This document shows positions 6,973 through 15,093 of a DNA stretch of 42,236 nt, one piece after another. The notes beneath the pieces were generated by a model, which searched no databases, had not been told where the DNA came from, and saw only the letters and a list, made by a program, of their open reading frames with translations. Positions within the stretch are counted from its first letter, which is position 1. Each line of letters begins with the position of its first letter. The stretch comes from JAABRB01 sp041617635 (GTDB taxonomy: Bacteria > Pseudomonadota > Gammaproteobacteria > Burkholderiales > SG8-39): NCBI GenBank assembly GCA_041617635.1, contig JBFJOO010000026.1, positions 1 to 42,236 of the forward strand, written 5' to 3'. A program made the translations under genes and the position numbers.

Positions 6973-9819
6973 ATGAGCGGGATGAAGCAGCTCCTCGCGA
7001 ATTCCTATCTCTTCGGCGGCAATGCGCCGTTCGTGGAGGAGTTGTACGAAAGCTACCTCGACAACCCGCAATCGATTCCCGAGAGCTGGCGCGAGTACTT
7101 CGACAAGCTCCAGCTGGTGCCCGGCGGCGCGCAGGGCGGGCACGAGGGGCGCGACATGGCGCATGCGCCGGTCGTCGCCTCCTTCGCGCAGCGCGCACGA
7201 CAGGGAATATTGCGCGCGCCGCCCGTACCGACCGGGCGCGGCGTCAGCCGGAAGCAGGTCTATGTCCTGCTCCTGATCGCGGCGTACCGCACACTCGGCT
7301 CGCGCTGGGCGCAGCTCGACCCGCTCAAGCGCTTGCCGCGTCCGCAGATTCCCGAGCTGGAGCCCGCGTTCTACGACCTTATCGAGGCCGACATGGATAC
7401 GGTGTTCAACACCGGCACCCTGGTCGGTCCGGAAGAGGCGACGCTGCGCGAGATCATGCAGATCCTGCGCGACACGTACACCGCGACGATCGGCGCAGAG
7501 TACATGTACATCGCGGACACCGCCCAGAAGAACTGGATCCAGAGCCGGCTGGAGCCGGTGCGCGGCAAGTTCGGCTTCCCGGCGGAGCAGAAGCGGCGGC
7601 TTCTCGAGCGCCTGACGGCCGCCGAGACCCTCGAGAAGTACCTGCACACGCGCTACGTCGGGCAAAAGCGCTTCTCGCTGGAAGGCGGCGACACCCTGAT
7701 TCCCGTCATGGACGAGATCGTCCGGCGGGCGGGAACCCAGGGGGTCGAGGAGCTGGTGATCGGCATGGCCCACCGCGGCCGCCTGAACGTGCTCGTCAAC
7801 ACGATCGGCAAGTCGCCCAAGGATCTGTTCGCCGAGTTCGAGGGCCGGCACGCGTCGGAACTGTCTTCCGGTGACGTGAAGTATCACAACGGCTTTTCGG
7901 CCGACGTGTCCACGCCCGGCGGACCGGTGCACCTCACGCTGGCGTTCAACCCGTCGCATCTCGAGATCGTCAATCCCGTCGTGGAAGGCTCGGTGCGTGC
8001 GCGCCAGCACCGGCGCCAGGACCGCACCGGAGACCGCGTCCTGCCCGTGCTCATCCACGGCGATGCGGCCTTTGCCGGCCAGGGCGTGGTGATGGAGACG
8101 CTCAACCTCTCACAGACGCGCGGCTACGCCACCGGCGGGACGGTGCACGTCATCGTGAACAATCAGATCGGGTTCACGACCTCGGACACGCGCGATGCGC
8201 GCTCTACGACCTATTGCACGGACGTCGCCAAGATGATCGAGGCGCCGATCTTCCACGTCAACGCAGACGATCCCGAGGCGGCGCTCTTCGTCACGCAGCT
8301 CGCGATGGACTATCGCAAGGAGTTCAAGCGCGACATCGTGATCGACATCGTCTGTTTCCGGAAGCTCGGGCACAACGAGCAGGACGAGCCCTTCGTGACC
8401 CAGCCCCTGATGTACAAGAAGATCAGCCAGCACCCGGGCACGCGGCGCCTGTACGCCGAGAAGCTCATGGCGGAGGGCGTCATCCAGGAGGGCGAGCCGG
8501 ACAGTCTGATCGCGGCGTTCCGGCTGGCGCTCGACGAGGGGCGGCACACGGCGAGCACGACGCTCTCGAACTTCCAGCGCAAGTATGCCATCGACTGGAC
8601 GCCGTTTCTCAACGCCAAGTGGACGGACCAGGCCGAAACGGCGGTGCCCGTCGATGAGCTCGGGCGGCTCGCCGAGCGACTCACGGCGATCCCCGATGGA
8701 TTCATGCTCCATCCGGTGGTGGCACGCGTCAACCAAGCGCGCCGAGAAATGGGCAAGGGCAAGAAGATGCTCGACTGGGGCATGGGCGAGACGCTCGCCT
8801 ACGCATCGTTGCTCGTGTCGGGGTACGGCGTGCGCGTCTCGGGCCAGGATTCGGGGCGGGGAACATTCGCCCATCGCCACGCGGTGCTGCATGATCAGAA
8901 TCGGGAAAAATGGGACGCGGGAACCTACATCCCGCTCTCCAACCTGCAGGAGAATCAGGCCGACTTCGTCGTGATCGACTCGGTGCTGTCCGAGGAGGCA
9001 GTGCTCGGTTTCGAGTACGGATACTCGTGCGCGGAACCGAACGAGCTGGTCGTCTGGGAGGCGCAGTTCGGGGATTTCGCGAATAGCGCGCAGGTCGTCA
9101 TCGACCAGTTCATCACCTCGGGCGAGGCGAAATGGGGCCGGATGTGCGGGCTGGTGATGATGCTTCCCCACGGCTACGAAGGGCAGGGACCCGAGCATTC
9201 CTCCGCGCGGCTCGAGCGCTACCTGCAGCTCACTGCGGAGCACAACATCCAGGTATGCGTGCCGAGCACGCCCGCACAGATCTTTCACCTCTTGCGCCGG
9301 CAGATGGTGCGGCCGTTCAGGAAACCGCTCGTCATCATGTCGCCGAAGTCGCTGCTCAGGAAGCCGGAGGCCGTCTCGAGCCTGCGCGAGCTGGCACGCG
9401 GCGGGTTCCAGACCGTGATCGGCGAGATCGACGCGCTCGATCCCCAGGCAGTCACGCGGGTCGTCGCGTGCAGCGGCAAGGTCTATTACGACCTCGTCGC
9501 CGCGCGCCGCGAGCGCCGTCTGGACAACATCGCGGTGATCCGCGTCGAGCAGCTCTACCCGTTCCCGCACAAGCAGTTCGCGGCGGAGATTCGCCGCTAC
9601 CCGAGCGCCACCGAAGTGGTCTGGTGCCAGGAGGAGCCGCAGAACCAAGGTGCCTGGTATCAGTCCCAGCATTACCTGCGCGAGAACATGCGAGCCGGGC
9701 AGAAGCTGCACTACGCGGGGCGTGCATCGTCGGCGTCCCCCGCGGTTGGCTACACGGCCAAGCACAACGAACAACAGAAGAAACTGGTCGAAACCGCGTT
9801 CGGCCGGTTCAAGGGGTGA
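6973..9819 (+). CDS. sucA: 2-Oxoglutarate dehydrogenase E1 component
   Basis: Thiamine-diphosphate-dependent E1 subunit of the 2-oxoglutarate dehydrogenase complex. It decarboxylates 2-oxoglutarate and succinylates the lipoyl group of SucB. The 948-residue protein is close to E. coli SucA (933). The N-terminal segment (NSYLFGGNAPFVEELYE) is the helix that binds the E2 core. HRGRLNVL and GDAAFAGQGVV mark the thiamine-binding region, with the metal-binding VNNQIGFTT loop after it. HNEQDEP and the C-terminal transketolase-like domain are intact. A 175-base gap rich in inverted repeats separates it from sucB. Confidence 0.98.
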   Translation: MSGMKQLLANSYLFGGNAPFVEELYESYLDNPQSIPESWREYFDKLQLVPGGAQGGHEGRDMAHAPVVASFAQRARQGILRAPPVPTGRGVSRKQVYVLLLIAAYRTLGSRWAQLDPLKRLPRPQIPELEPAFYDLIEADMDTVFNTGTLVGPEEATLREIMQILRDTYTATIGAEYMYIADTAQKNWIQSRLEPVRGKFGFPAEQKRRLLERLTAAETLEKYLHTRYVGQKRFSLEGGDTLIPVMDEIVRRAGTQGVEELVIGMAHRGRLNVLVNTIGKSPKDLFAEFEGRHASELSSGDVKYHNGFSADVSTPGGPVHLTLAFNPSHLEIVNPVVEGSVRARQHRRQDRTGDRVLPVLIHGDAAFAGQGVVMETLNLSQTRGYATGGTVHVIVNNQIGFTTSDTRDARSTTYCTDVAKMIEAPIFHVNADDPEAALFVTQLAMDYRKEFKRDIVIDIVCFRKLGHNEQDEPFVTQPLMYKKISQHPGTRRLYAEKLMAEGVIQEGEPDSLIAAFRLALDEGRHTASTTLSNFQRKYAIDWTPFLNAKWTDQAETAVPVDELGRLAERLTAIPDGFMLHPVVARVNQARREMGKGKKMLDWGMGETLAYASLLVSGYGVRVSGQDSGRGTFAHRHAVLHDQNREKWDAGTYIPLSNLQENQADFVVIDSVLSEEAVLGFEYGYSCAEPNELVVWEAQFGDFANSAQVVIDQFITSGEAKWGRMCGLVMMLPHGYEGQGPEHSSARLERYLQLTAEHNIQVCVPSTPAQIFHLLRRQMVRPFRKPLVIMSPKSLLRKPEAVSSLRELARGGFQTVIGEIDALDPQAVTRVVACSGKVYYDLVAARRERRLDNIAVIRVEQLYPFPHKQFAAEIRRYPSATEVVWCQEEPQNQGAWYQSQHYLRENMRAGQKLHYAGRASSASPAVGYTAKHNEQQKKLVETAFGRFKG

Positions 9820-9875
9820 GCCACCGACATCCACCACCAGTTCAACATTTTCCTGATCCGGGCGCGGCCTTAGGC

Positions 9876-9932
9876 GGCGCCTCGGTCCGCAGGCGCCTAT
9901 CCGCCACGGACCGGTCCGGGCACCCTGGGTGC
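9876..9932. repeat. Three inverted repeats between sucA and sucB
   Basis: The gap holds a hairpin with a perfect 7-bp stem (GGCGCCT / AGGCGCC, 9876-9882 and 9891-9897). It is followed by the 12-bp palindrome CGGACCGGTCCG (9907-9918) and the near-palindrome GCACCC-T-GGGTGC (9920-9932). No U-tract follows, so a classic terminator is unlikely. An RNA-processing, attenuation or protein-binding role is possible. Confidence 0.6.
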
Positions 9933-9994
9933 GCAAGGAGTTAGCACGCCGTAGCGAGGCCAAGCCCTGCGCGGCGCAACGAAACGGAGTGATC

Positions 9995-11284
9995 ATGCTG
10001 CTCGAAGTGAAAGTGCCGCAGCTGTCGGAGTCGGTCTCCGAGGCAACGCTGCTCGCCTGGCACAAGAAAGTGGGCGAAGCGGTCAAACGCGACGAGAACC
10101 TCATCGACCTCGAGACCGACAAGGTCGTCCTGGAGCTTCCCGCTCCGGCCGACGGCGTGCTCGCCAAGATCCTCAAGGACGACGGTGGCTCGGTCGTCGC
10201 AGGCGAGGTGATCGCACAGATCGACACCGACGCTAAGCCTGCAACCGCGCCTCGACCTGCGACCGCCGCCGCTCCAGCGGGCGTGCGCCCGGAACCGGCC
10301 ACCGTAGCGCAGACGCCGGGGCCATCTGCCGAAACCGCACGCACGGATGCCCGGCTGATGCCCGCGGCCCGCAAGCTCGTGGAGGAGCGGGGGGTCGATC
10401 CGACCGCGATCGCAGGCAGCGGCCGCGACGGACGGATCACCAAGGCCGATGTCATCGAGCAGGTCGGGCGGTCAGCCTCCGCCGCGCAGCCGGCGGTGTC
10501 GACCCCTGCGCCCGCGCCGGTCAGCGCCAAGCCGAGCCTGCCGCCGGTGTCGGCGCCGGTCGCGGCGGACAGTGCCGCCACCGGTCGCTCGGAGGAGCGC
10601 GTGCCCATGTCGCGACTGCGCGCGCGCGTCGCCGAGCGGCTCGTCCAGGCACAGCAGACCGCCGCGATCCTCACGACGTTCAACGAAGTCAACATGCAGG
10701 CGGTCATCGATCTGCGCAGCAAGTATCGCGATCGATTCGAGAAGGAGCATGGCGTGCGCCTCGGCTTCATGTCCTTCTTCGTCAGGGCCGCGGTGCACGC
10801 GCTGCGGAAATACCCGGTGCTGAACGCCTCGGTCGACGGCAACGACATCGTCTACCACGGCTACTTCGACATCGGCATCGCGGTCAGCAGCCCGCGCGGC
10901 CTCGTCGTGCCGATCCTGCGCGATGCGGACCAGCTCCCGCTCGCGGAGATCGAGAAGCGAATCGCGGAGTTCGGGAAGCGCGCCCAGGACGGGAAGCTCG
11001 GCATCGAGGACCTCACCGGCGGCACGTTCTCGATCTCCAACGGCGGCGTATTCGGGTCGATGCTGTCGACACCGATCATCAATCCGCCGCAGAGCGCCAT
11101 CCTCGGCATCCACGCGACCAAGGATCGTCCGGTCGTCGAGGACGGCCAGATCGTCGTTCGCCCGATGAATTACCTGGCGCTTTCCTACGACCATCGCATC
11201 ATCGACGGGCGCGAGGCCGTCCTCGGCCTCGTCGCGATGAAAGAATCGCTCGAGGACCCGGCGCGGTTACTGCTGGATCTTTGA
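9995..11284 (+). CDS. sucB: 2-Oxoglutarate dehydrogenase E2 (dihydrolipoyl succinyltransferase)
   Basis: Core subunit of the 2-oxoglutarate dehydrogenase complex, transferring succinyl from the lipoyl arm to CoA. The lipoyl domain is at 1-77 with the lipoylated K43 (LETDKVVLE). An Ala/Pro-rich linker follows, then the E1/E3-binding domain around 113-152 (MPAARKLVEE...GRITKADV), a second flexible linker and the catalytic domain. The active-site motif SYDHRIIDGRE carries H400 and D404. I chose ATG 9995 because it begins the lipoyl domain normally and has GGAG nine bases upstream. The 429-residue length is typical. Confidence 0.97.
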   Translation: MLLEVKVPQLSESVSEATLLAWHKKVGEAVKRDENLIDLETDKVVLELPAPADGVLAKILKDDGGSVVAGEVIAQIDTDAKPATAPRPATAAAPAGVRPEPATVAQTPGPSAETARTDARLMPAARKLVEERGVDPTAIAGSGRDGRITKADVIEQVGRSASAAQPAVSTPAPAPVSAKPSLPPVSAPVAADSAATGRSEERVPMSRLRARVAERLVQAQQTAAILTTFNEVNMQAVIDLRSKYRDRFEKEHGVRLGFMSFFVRAAVHALRKYPVLNASVDGNDIVYHGYFDIGIAVSSPRGLVVPILRDADQLPLAEIEKRIAEFGKRAQDGKLGIEDLTGGTFSISNGGVFGSMLSTPIINPPQSAILGIHATKDRPVVEDGQIVVRPMNYLALSYDHRIIDGREAVLGLVAMKESLEDPARLLLDL

Positions 11285-11379
11285 ACCGAGTGACACGCGA
11301 GGAAAAGCACTTCTCCCCTTCTTAGCGAGGCGGGAAGAAGCCTTCCCCGGCTCGTGACTCCTAACTCCTCACCAAGAAG

Positions 11380-12810
11380 ATGGCACAGACATTCGACGTG
11401 ATCGTGATCGGCGCCGGCCCGGCCGGCTACATCGCCGCGGTGCGCGCGGCCCAGCTCGGGATGAAGACGGCCTGCGTGGAGGAGTGGAAGACGCCGAAAG
11501 GTGTCGGCGCGCTCGGCGGCACGTGCCTGAACACCGGATGCATTCCGTCCAAGGCGTTGCTCGAATCCTCGGAGAACTACGAACGGGTCCAGCACAAGTT
11601 CGAGAGCCACGGCATCACGGTGAGCGGCGCCAAGATGAACGTCGCCAAGATGATGGCGCGGAAGGACTCGATCGTCGCGAAAATGACCAAGGGGATCGAG
11701 TTTCTGTTCAAGAAGAACAGCATCACGTGGCTCAAGGGGCACGCGAACCTGTTGGGCAAGGGCGCGGCGGGCTGGCAGGTCGAGGTGTCCGGCGACGGAG
11801 CGGCCGAGGTCGCCGAAGGCAAGGCGATCATCATTGCGACCGGCTCGAAGGCCCGGCATCTTCCGGACGTGCCGGTCGACAACGAGACGGTGTGCGATAA
11901 CGTCGGCGCGCTTTCGTTCAAGGATGTCCCCAAGCGGCTCGGCGTGATCGGTGCCGGCGTGATCGGCCTGGAGCTCGGCAGCGTCTGGCGGCGGCTCGGC
12001 GCCAAAGTCACCGTGCTCGAGGCGCTCCCGACATTCCTGGCGGCCGCCGACGAAAGCATCTCGAAGGCGGCGTGGAAGATCTTCAGCGAGCGGCAGCAGC
12101 TCGACATCCGGCTCGGCGTCACGCTCGGCAAGACGGAAGTGGGCAAGAAGGGCGTGTCGATCGAGTACGAACAGGACGGAAAACACCACAAGCTCGAGTG
12201 CGACAAGCTGGTCGTGTCGATCGGCAGGATTCCCAACACCGATCGGCTGGGGGCGGAGAACGTCGGCCTCAAGATCGACGCACGGGGTTTCATCGAGGTC
12301 GACGCGCACTGCCGCAGCAACCTCCAGAACGTCTTTGCGATCGGCGACGTGGTCCGCGGACCGATGCTCGCGCACAAGGGTGAGGAGGAGGGCGTGATGG
12401 TGGCCGAGCTGATCGCCGGCCAGAAGGCGCACGTCAATCTCGAGACGATTCCCTGGGTGATCTACACCTCGCCCGAGATCGCGTGGGTCGGTCGCACCGA
12501 GCAGCAGCTCCGCGAGGAGGGCACGCCCTACCACGTCGGTCAGTTCCCGTTCACGATCAACGGCCGGGCGCTCGGGCAGGACGAGACTGAAGGGTTCGTG
12601 AAGATGCTCGCGCACGCGCGGACCGACGAGATCCTGGGCGTGCACATCATCAACACGCACGCCTCGGAGCTCATTGCCGAGGCGGTTGTCGCCATGGAGT
12701 TTCGCGCCTGCTCCGAGGACATCGCCCGGATCGTGCATGCCCATCCATCGCTCTCGGAGGTGATGCATGAGGCCGCGCTCGCGGTAGACAAGCGGGCCCT
12801 GAACATGTGA
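11380..12810 (+). CDS. lpdA: Dihydrolipoyl dehydrogenase (E3)
   Basis: Flavoprotein that reoxidises the dihydrolipoyl group of SucB with NAD. The FAD-binding GAGPAG is at 11-16. The redox-active disulfide is C49-C54 in GGTCLNTGCIPSK. The second Rossmann motif (GAGVIGLELGS) binds NAD. The C-terminal catalytic dyad is H455 and E460 in HAHPSLSE. The 476-residue length and the KTPKGVGALGG insertion near the N-terminus resemble E3 proteins encoded with sucAB. The 95-base gap after sucB holds an imperfect hairpin (CTTCTT...AAGAAG) and a weak ribosome site. zapE begins on the next base after the stop. Confidence 0.97.
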   Translation: MAQTFDVIVIGAGPAGYIAAVRAAQLGMKTACVEEWKTPKGVGALGGTCLNTGCIPSKALLESSENYERVQHKFESHGITVSGAKMNVAKMMARKDSIVAKMTKGIEFLFKKNSITWLKGHANLLGKGAAGWQVEVSGDGAAEVAEGKAIIIATGSKARHLPDVPVDNETVCDNVGALSFKDVPKRLGVIGAGVIGLELGSVWRRLGAKVTVLEALPTFLAAADESISKAAWKIFSERQQLDIRLGVTLGKTEVGKKGVSIEYEQDGKHHKLECDKLVVSIGRIPNTDRLGAENVGLKIDARGFIEVDAHCRSNLQNVFAIGDVVRGPMLAHKGEEEGVMVAELIAGQKAHVNLETIPWVIYTSPEIAWVGRTEQQLREEGTPYHVGQFPFTINGRALGQDETEGFVKMLAHARTDEILGVHIINTHASELIAEAVVAMEFRACSEDIARIVHAHPSLSEVMHEAALAVDKRALNM

Positions 12811-14031
12811 ATGCACGATAGCGCCTACGACGAAGGGCAGGTCGAGCCGCTTCCCGCAATCGGCGGGAGCGTGTTCGACGCGGCGGAGTACACGGAGCCC
12901 GCCAAGCGGCTCCCGGTAACGGTACTCGAGTACTACCGCGACACGCTGGCGCGGCGTGGATTCGTGGCCGACGACTCGCAGTACGCCGCCGTGCAGCGCC
13001 TCCAGCGGATATACGAGCAGTGGGTGGCGTACAAGGAGAAGCGCAGCACGGCGCTGCGTCGCCTGGTCGTCAAGCCGCCGCTGCCGCACGGGGCGTACCT
13101 CTGGGGAGGGGTCGGACGCGGCAAGAGCTTTCTCATGGACAGCTTCTACCTGACGCTGCCCCTCGTGCGCAAACGGCGCGTGCACTTTCATCACTTCATG
13201 CGCGACGTGCATCGGGAGATGGAGAACCTGAAGGGACGCGAGGATCCCCTCGATGCGGTCGCCAGCCGGATCGCGAAGCGCTATCGCCTGATCTGCTTCG
13301 ACGAGTTCCACGTCAACGACATCGCCGACGCGATGGTCCTGGGACGCCTGCTCAAGCGCACCATCGAGCGCGGCGTCGTGTACTGCATGACGTCGAACTA
13401 TCATCCCGACGAGCTCTACCACCACGGGCTGAAGCGCGACCGGTTTCTGCCGACGATCGCCCTCATCAAGGAGCGCCTCGACGTCGTGCATGTGGAAAGC
13501 GGCGTCGACTATCGGCTGCGAGCCATGGAGCATGTGGAGGCCTATCACTGGCCGCTCGGACCGCCCGCCGAGCAGGCGCTGGTCGAGACCTTTCTCCAGA
13601 TCCGCGACGTGGAGGAGGAGCACCACGAGCTCGATGTGGAGGGGCGCGTGATTCCCTACGTCAGGCGCGCCGGAGGCGTGGTCTGGTTCGAGTTCGTGGC
13701 ACTGTGCGGCGGTCCGCGCTCCCAGATCGATTACCTCGACCTGGCGACCCGATTTCACACGGTGATCCTCTCGAGCGTGCCGCGCATGATCCCCGCGCGG
13801 GCCGACGAGGCGCGCCGCTTCACGCTGCTCGTGGACGTCTTCTACGAGGCGAAAGTGAACCTCGTCATCTCGGCCGAAGTGCCGCCCGAGGAGTTGTACA
13901 CGGAAGGCGCGCTGGCCCACGAGTTTCGGCGCACCGTCAGCCGGTTGGCGGAAATGCGCACCAAGGAGTACCTTGGCCAGAGCCGGCGGCTACATACTTC
14001 GCCGGGTACGGCGCAGCGCCTTGGCGCCTGA
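12811..14031 (+). CDS. zapE: ZapE/AFG1-family cell division ATPase
   Basis: AFG1-like P-loop ATPase. The E. coli homologue ZapE associates with the Z-ring under stress; mitochondrial AFG1 helps turn over respiratory-chain subunits. Walker A is GGVGRGKSF near residues 98-106, and Walker B is LICFDEFHVND near 165. Family motifs HFHHFMRDVH and TSNYHPDELY are present. At 406 residues it is slightly longer than E. coli ZapE. The ATG directly follows the lpdA stop (TGA-ATG), implying translational coupling. Linkage of this ATPase to 2-oxoglutarate dehydrogenase genes recurs in betaproteobacteria, to my knowledge. Confidence 0.92.
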   Translation: MHDSAYDEGQVEPLPAIGGSVFDAAEYTEPAKRLPVTVLEYYRDTLARRGFVADDSQYAAVQRLQRIYEQWVAYKEKRSTALRRLVVKPPLPHGAYLWGGVGRGKSFLMDSFYLTLPLVRKRRVHFHHFMRDVHREMENLKGREDPLDAVASRIAKRYRLICFDEFHVNDIADAMVLGRLLKRTIERGVVYCMTSNYHPDELYHHGLKRDRFLPTIALIKERLDVVHVESGVDYRLRAMEHVEAYHWPLGPPAEQALVETFLQIRDVEEEHHELDVEGRVIPYVRRAGGVVWFEFVALCGGPRSQIDYLDLATRFHTVILSSVPRMIPARADEARRFTLLVDVFYEAKVNLVISAEVPPEELYTEGALAHEFRRTVSRLAEMRTKEYLGQSRRLHTSPGTAQRLGA

Positions 14032-14081
14032 GGGCACGGGGCGCTCGGCGGATACAGGAGGACAGGAGGAGAGCGAAAGTC

Positions 14082-15077
14082 ATGGAGAAATTCAAGGTCT
14101 ACCGGCTGCGCGAGGCCGAGAAAAAGGTGGTCGCCGCTTTCGAGGAGTCGACGGTCGACGACCTCGACCCCGGCGAAGTCACCGTGCGGGTGGCGTACTC
14201 GAGCGTCAACTACAAGGATGCGCTCGCCGCCACCGGCAAGGGACGGATCATCCGGCGCTTTCCGTGCATCGGCGGCATCGATCTCTCCGGCACGGTGGTC
14301 GAGTCGAGCGATGCACGATTTAAGAAGGGCGACGCCGTGATCGCCACGAGCTACGATATCGGTGTCGCGCACGACGGCGGCTACGCCGAGTATGCGCGCG
14401 TGCCGGCGGCGTGGGTCGTTCCGATGCCGAAGGGCATGACGCTCGCGGACGCGATGGCGCTCGGCACCGCGGGGTTCACGGCCGGGTTGGCCGTCGTACG
14501 CATGCTCCACGAGGGGCTCAAGCCCGGCAAGGGTCCGGTCGTCGTAAGCGGTGCGACCGGCGGCGTCGGCTCGGTGGCGATCGACATCCTCGCTGGCCTC
14601 GGACACGATGTCGTGGCGCTGACCGGCAAGGAGGGGGAGGCGGATTACCTCAAGGGCCTCGGCGCGAAGGAGGTGATGCTGCGGTCGAGCCTCGATCTCG
14701 CGAAGATCAAGCCGCTCGACAAGACCACCTGGGCCGGCGCAGTCGACAACCTGGGCGGCGAAGTGCTCGCCTGGATGGCGAGCACGATGCAGATCGGCGC
14801 GCCGATCGCCGCCGTGGGGCTCGCCGCCAGCATGAACCTCAACACGACCGTCGCGCCGTTCATCCTGCGCGGCGTGAGCCTGCTAGGCGTGGACTCCGTG
14901 AATTGCGAGATGGACTTGCGGAGAAAAGTCTGGGAGCGGCTCGCGACCGACATGAAACCGCGGCGCCTGGCCGGGGCAACGCGCACGATTCCCTTCGCGC
15001 AGCTGCCCACGGTCTTCGACGACTTCATCGGTTCCCGCGCGAAGGGAAGAGTCGTCGTGGACATGGCGGCCGATTGA
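14082..15077 (+). CDS. acuI: Acryloyl-CoA reductase, AcuI/YhdH family
   Basis: Medium-chain dehydrogenase/reductase of the YhdH/AcuI group, which reduces acryloyl-CoA to propionyl-CoA with NADPH. The SVNYKDALA substrate motif, GIDLSGTV and the dinucleotide motif GATGGVGSVA (about 157-166) are all typical. The protein has no zinc-ligand cysteines, which fits this branch. I chose ATG 14082, preceded by AGGAGGAGAG; the result is 331 residues, against 324 in E. coli YhdH. It lies 16 bases before prpE, suggesting a shared route in which acrylate or 3-hydroxypropionate carbon ends as propionyl-CoA. Detoxification of acryloyl-CoA is an alternative role. Confidence 0.9.
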   Translation: MEKFKVYRLREAEKKVVAAFEESTVDDLDPGEVTVRVAYSSVNYKDALAATGKGRIIRRFPCIGGIDLSGTVVESSDARFKKGDAVIATSYDIGVAHDGGYAEYARVPAAWVVPMPKGMTLADAMALGTAGFTAGLAVVRMLHEGLKPGKGPVVVSGATGGVGSVAIDILAGLGHDVVALTGKEGEADYLKGLGAKEVMLRSSLDLAKIKPLDKTTWAGAVDNLGGEVLAWMASTMQIGAPIAAVGLAASMNLNTTVAPFILRGVSLLGVDSVNCEMDLRRKVWERLATDMKPRRLAGATRTIPFAQLPTVFDDFIGSRAKGRVVVDMAAD

Positions 15078-15093
15078 GCACGGAGGAGGCAGC

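Noticed and set aside
9876..9897. Rho-independent terminator between sucA and sucB
   Set aside because: The hairpin is good but no run of T follows, and sucB must be expressed with sucA.
8110..10848. Very long minus-strand open frame (912 residues) opposite sucA/sucB, and a similar one opposite lpdA/zapE
   Set aside because: Long antisense frames are common in high-GC genomes with strong third-position bias. The sense strand encodes clear full-length enzymes and the antisense products have no recognisable domains.
11285..11379. Repeat-like GACTCCTAACTCCTCACC before lpdA
   Set aside because: Two imperfect ACTCCT units are too short to call a repeat family, and the nearby CTTCTT...AAGAAG hairpin is weak.
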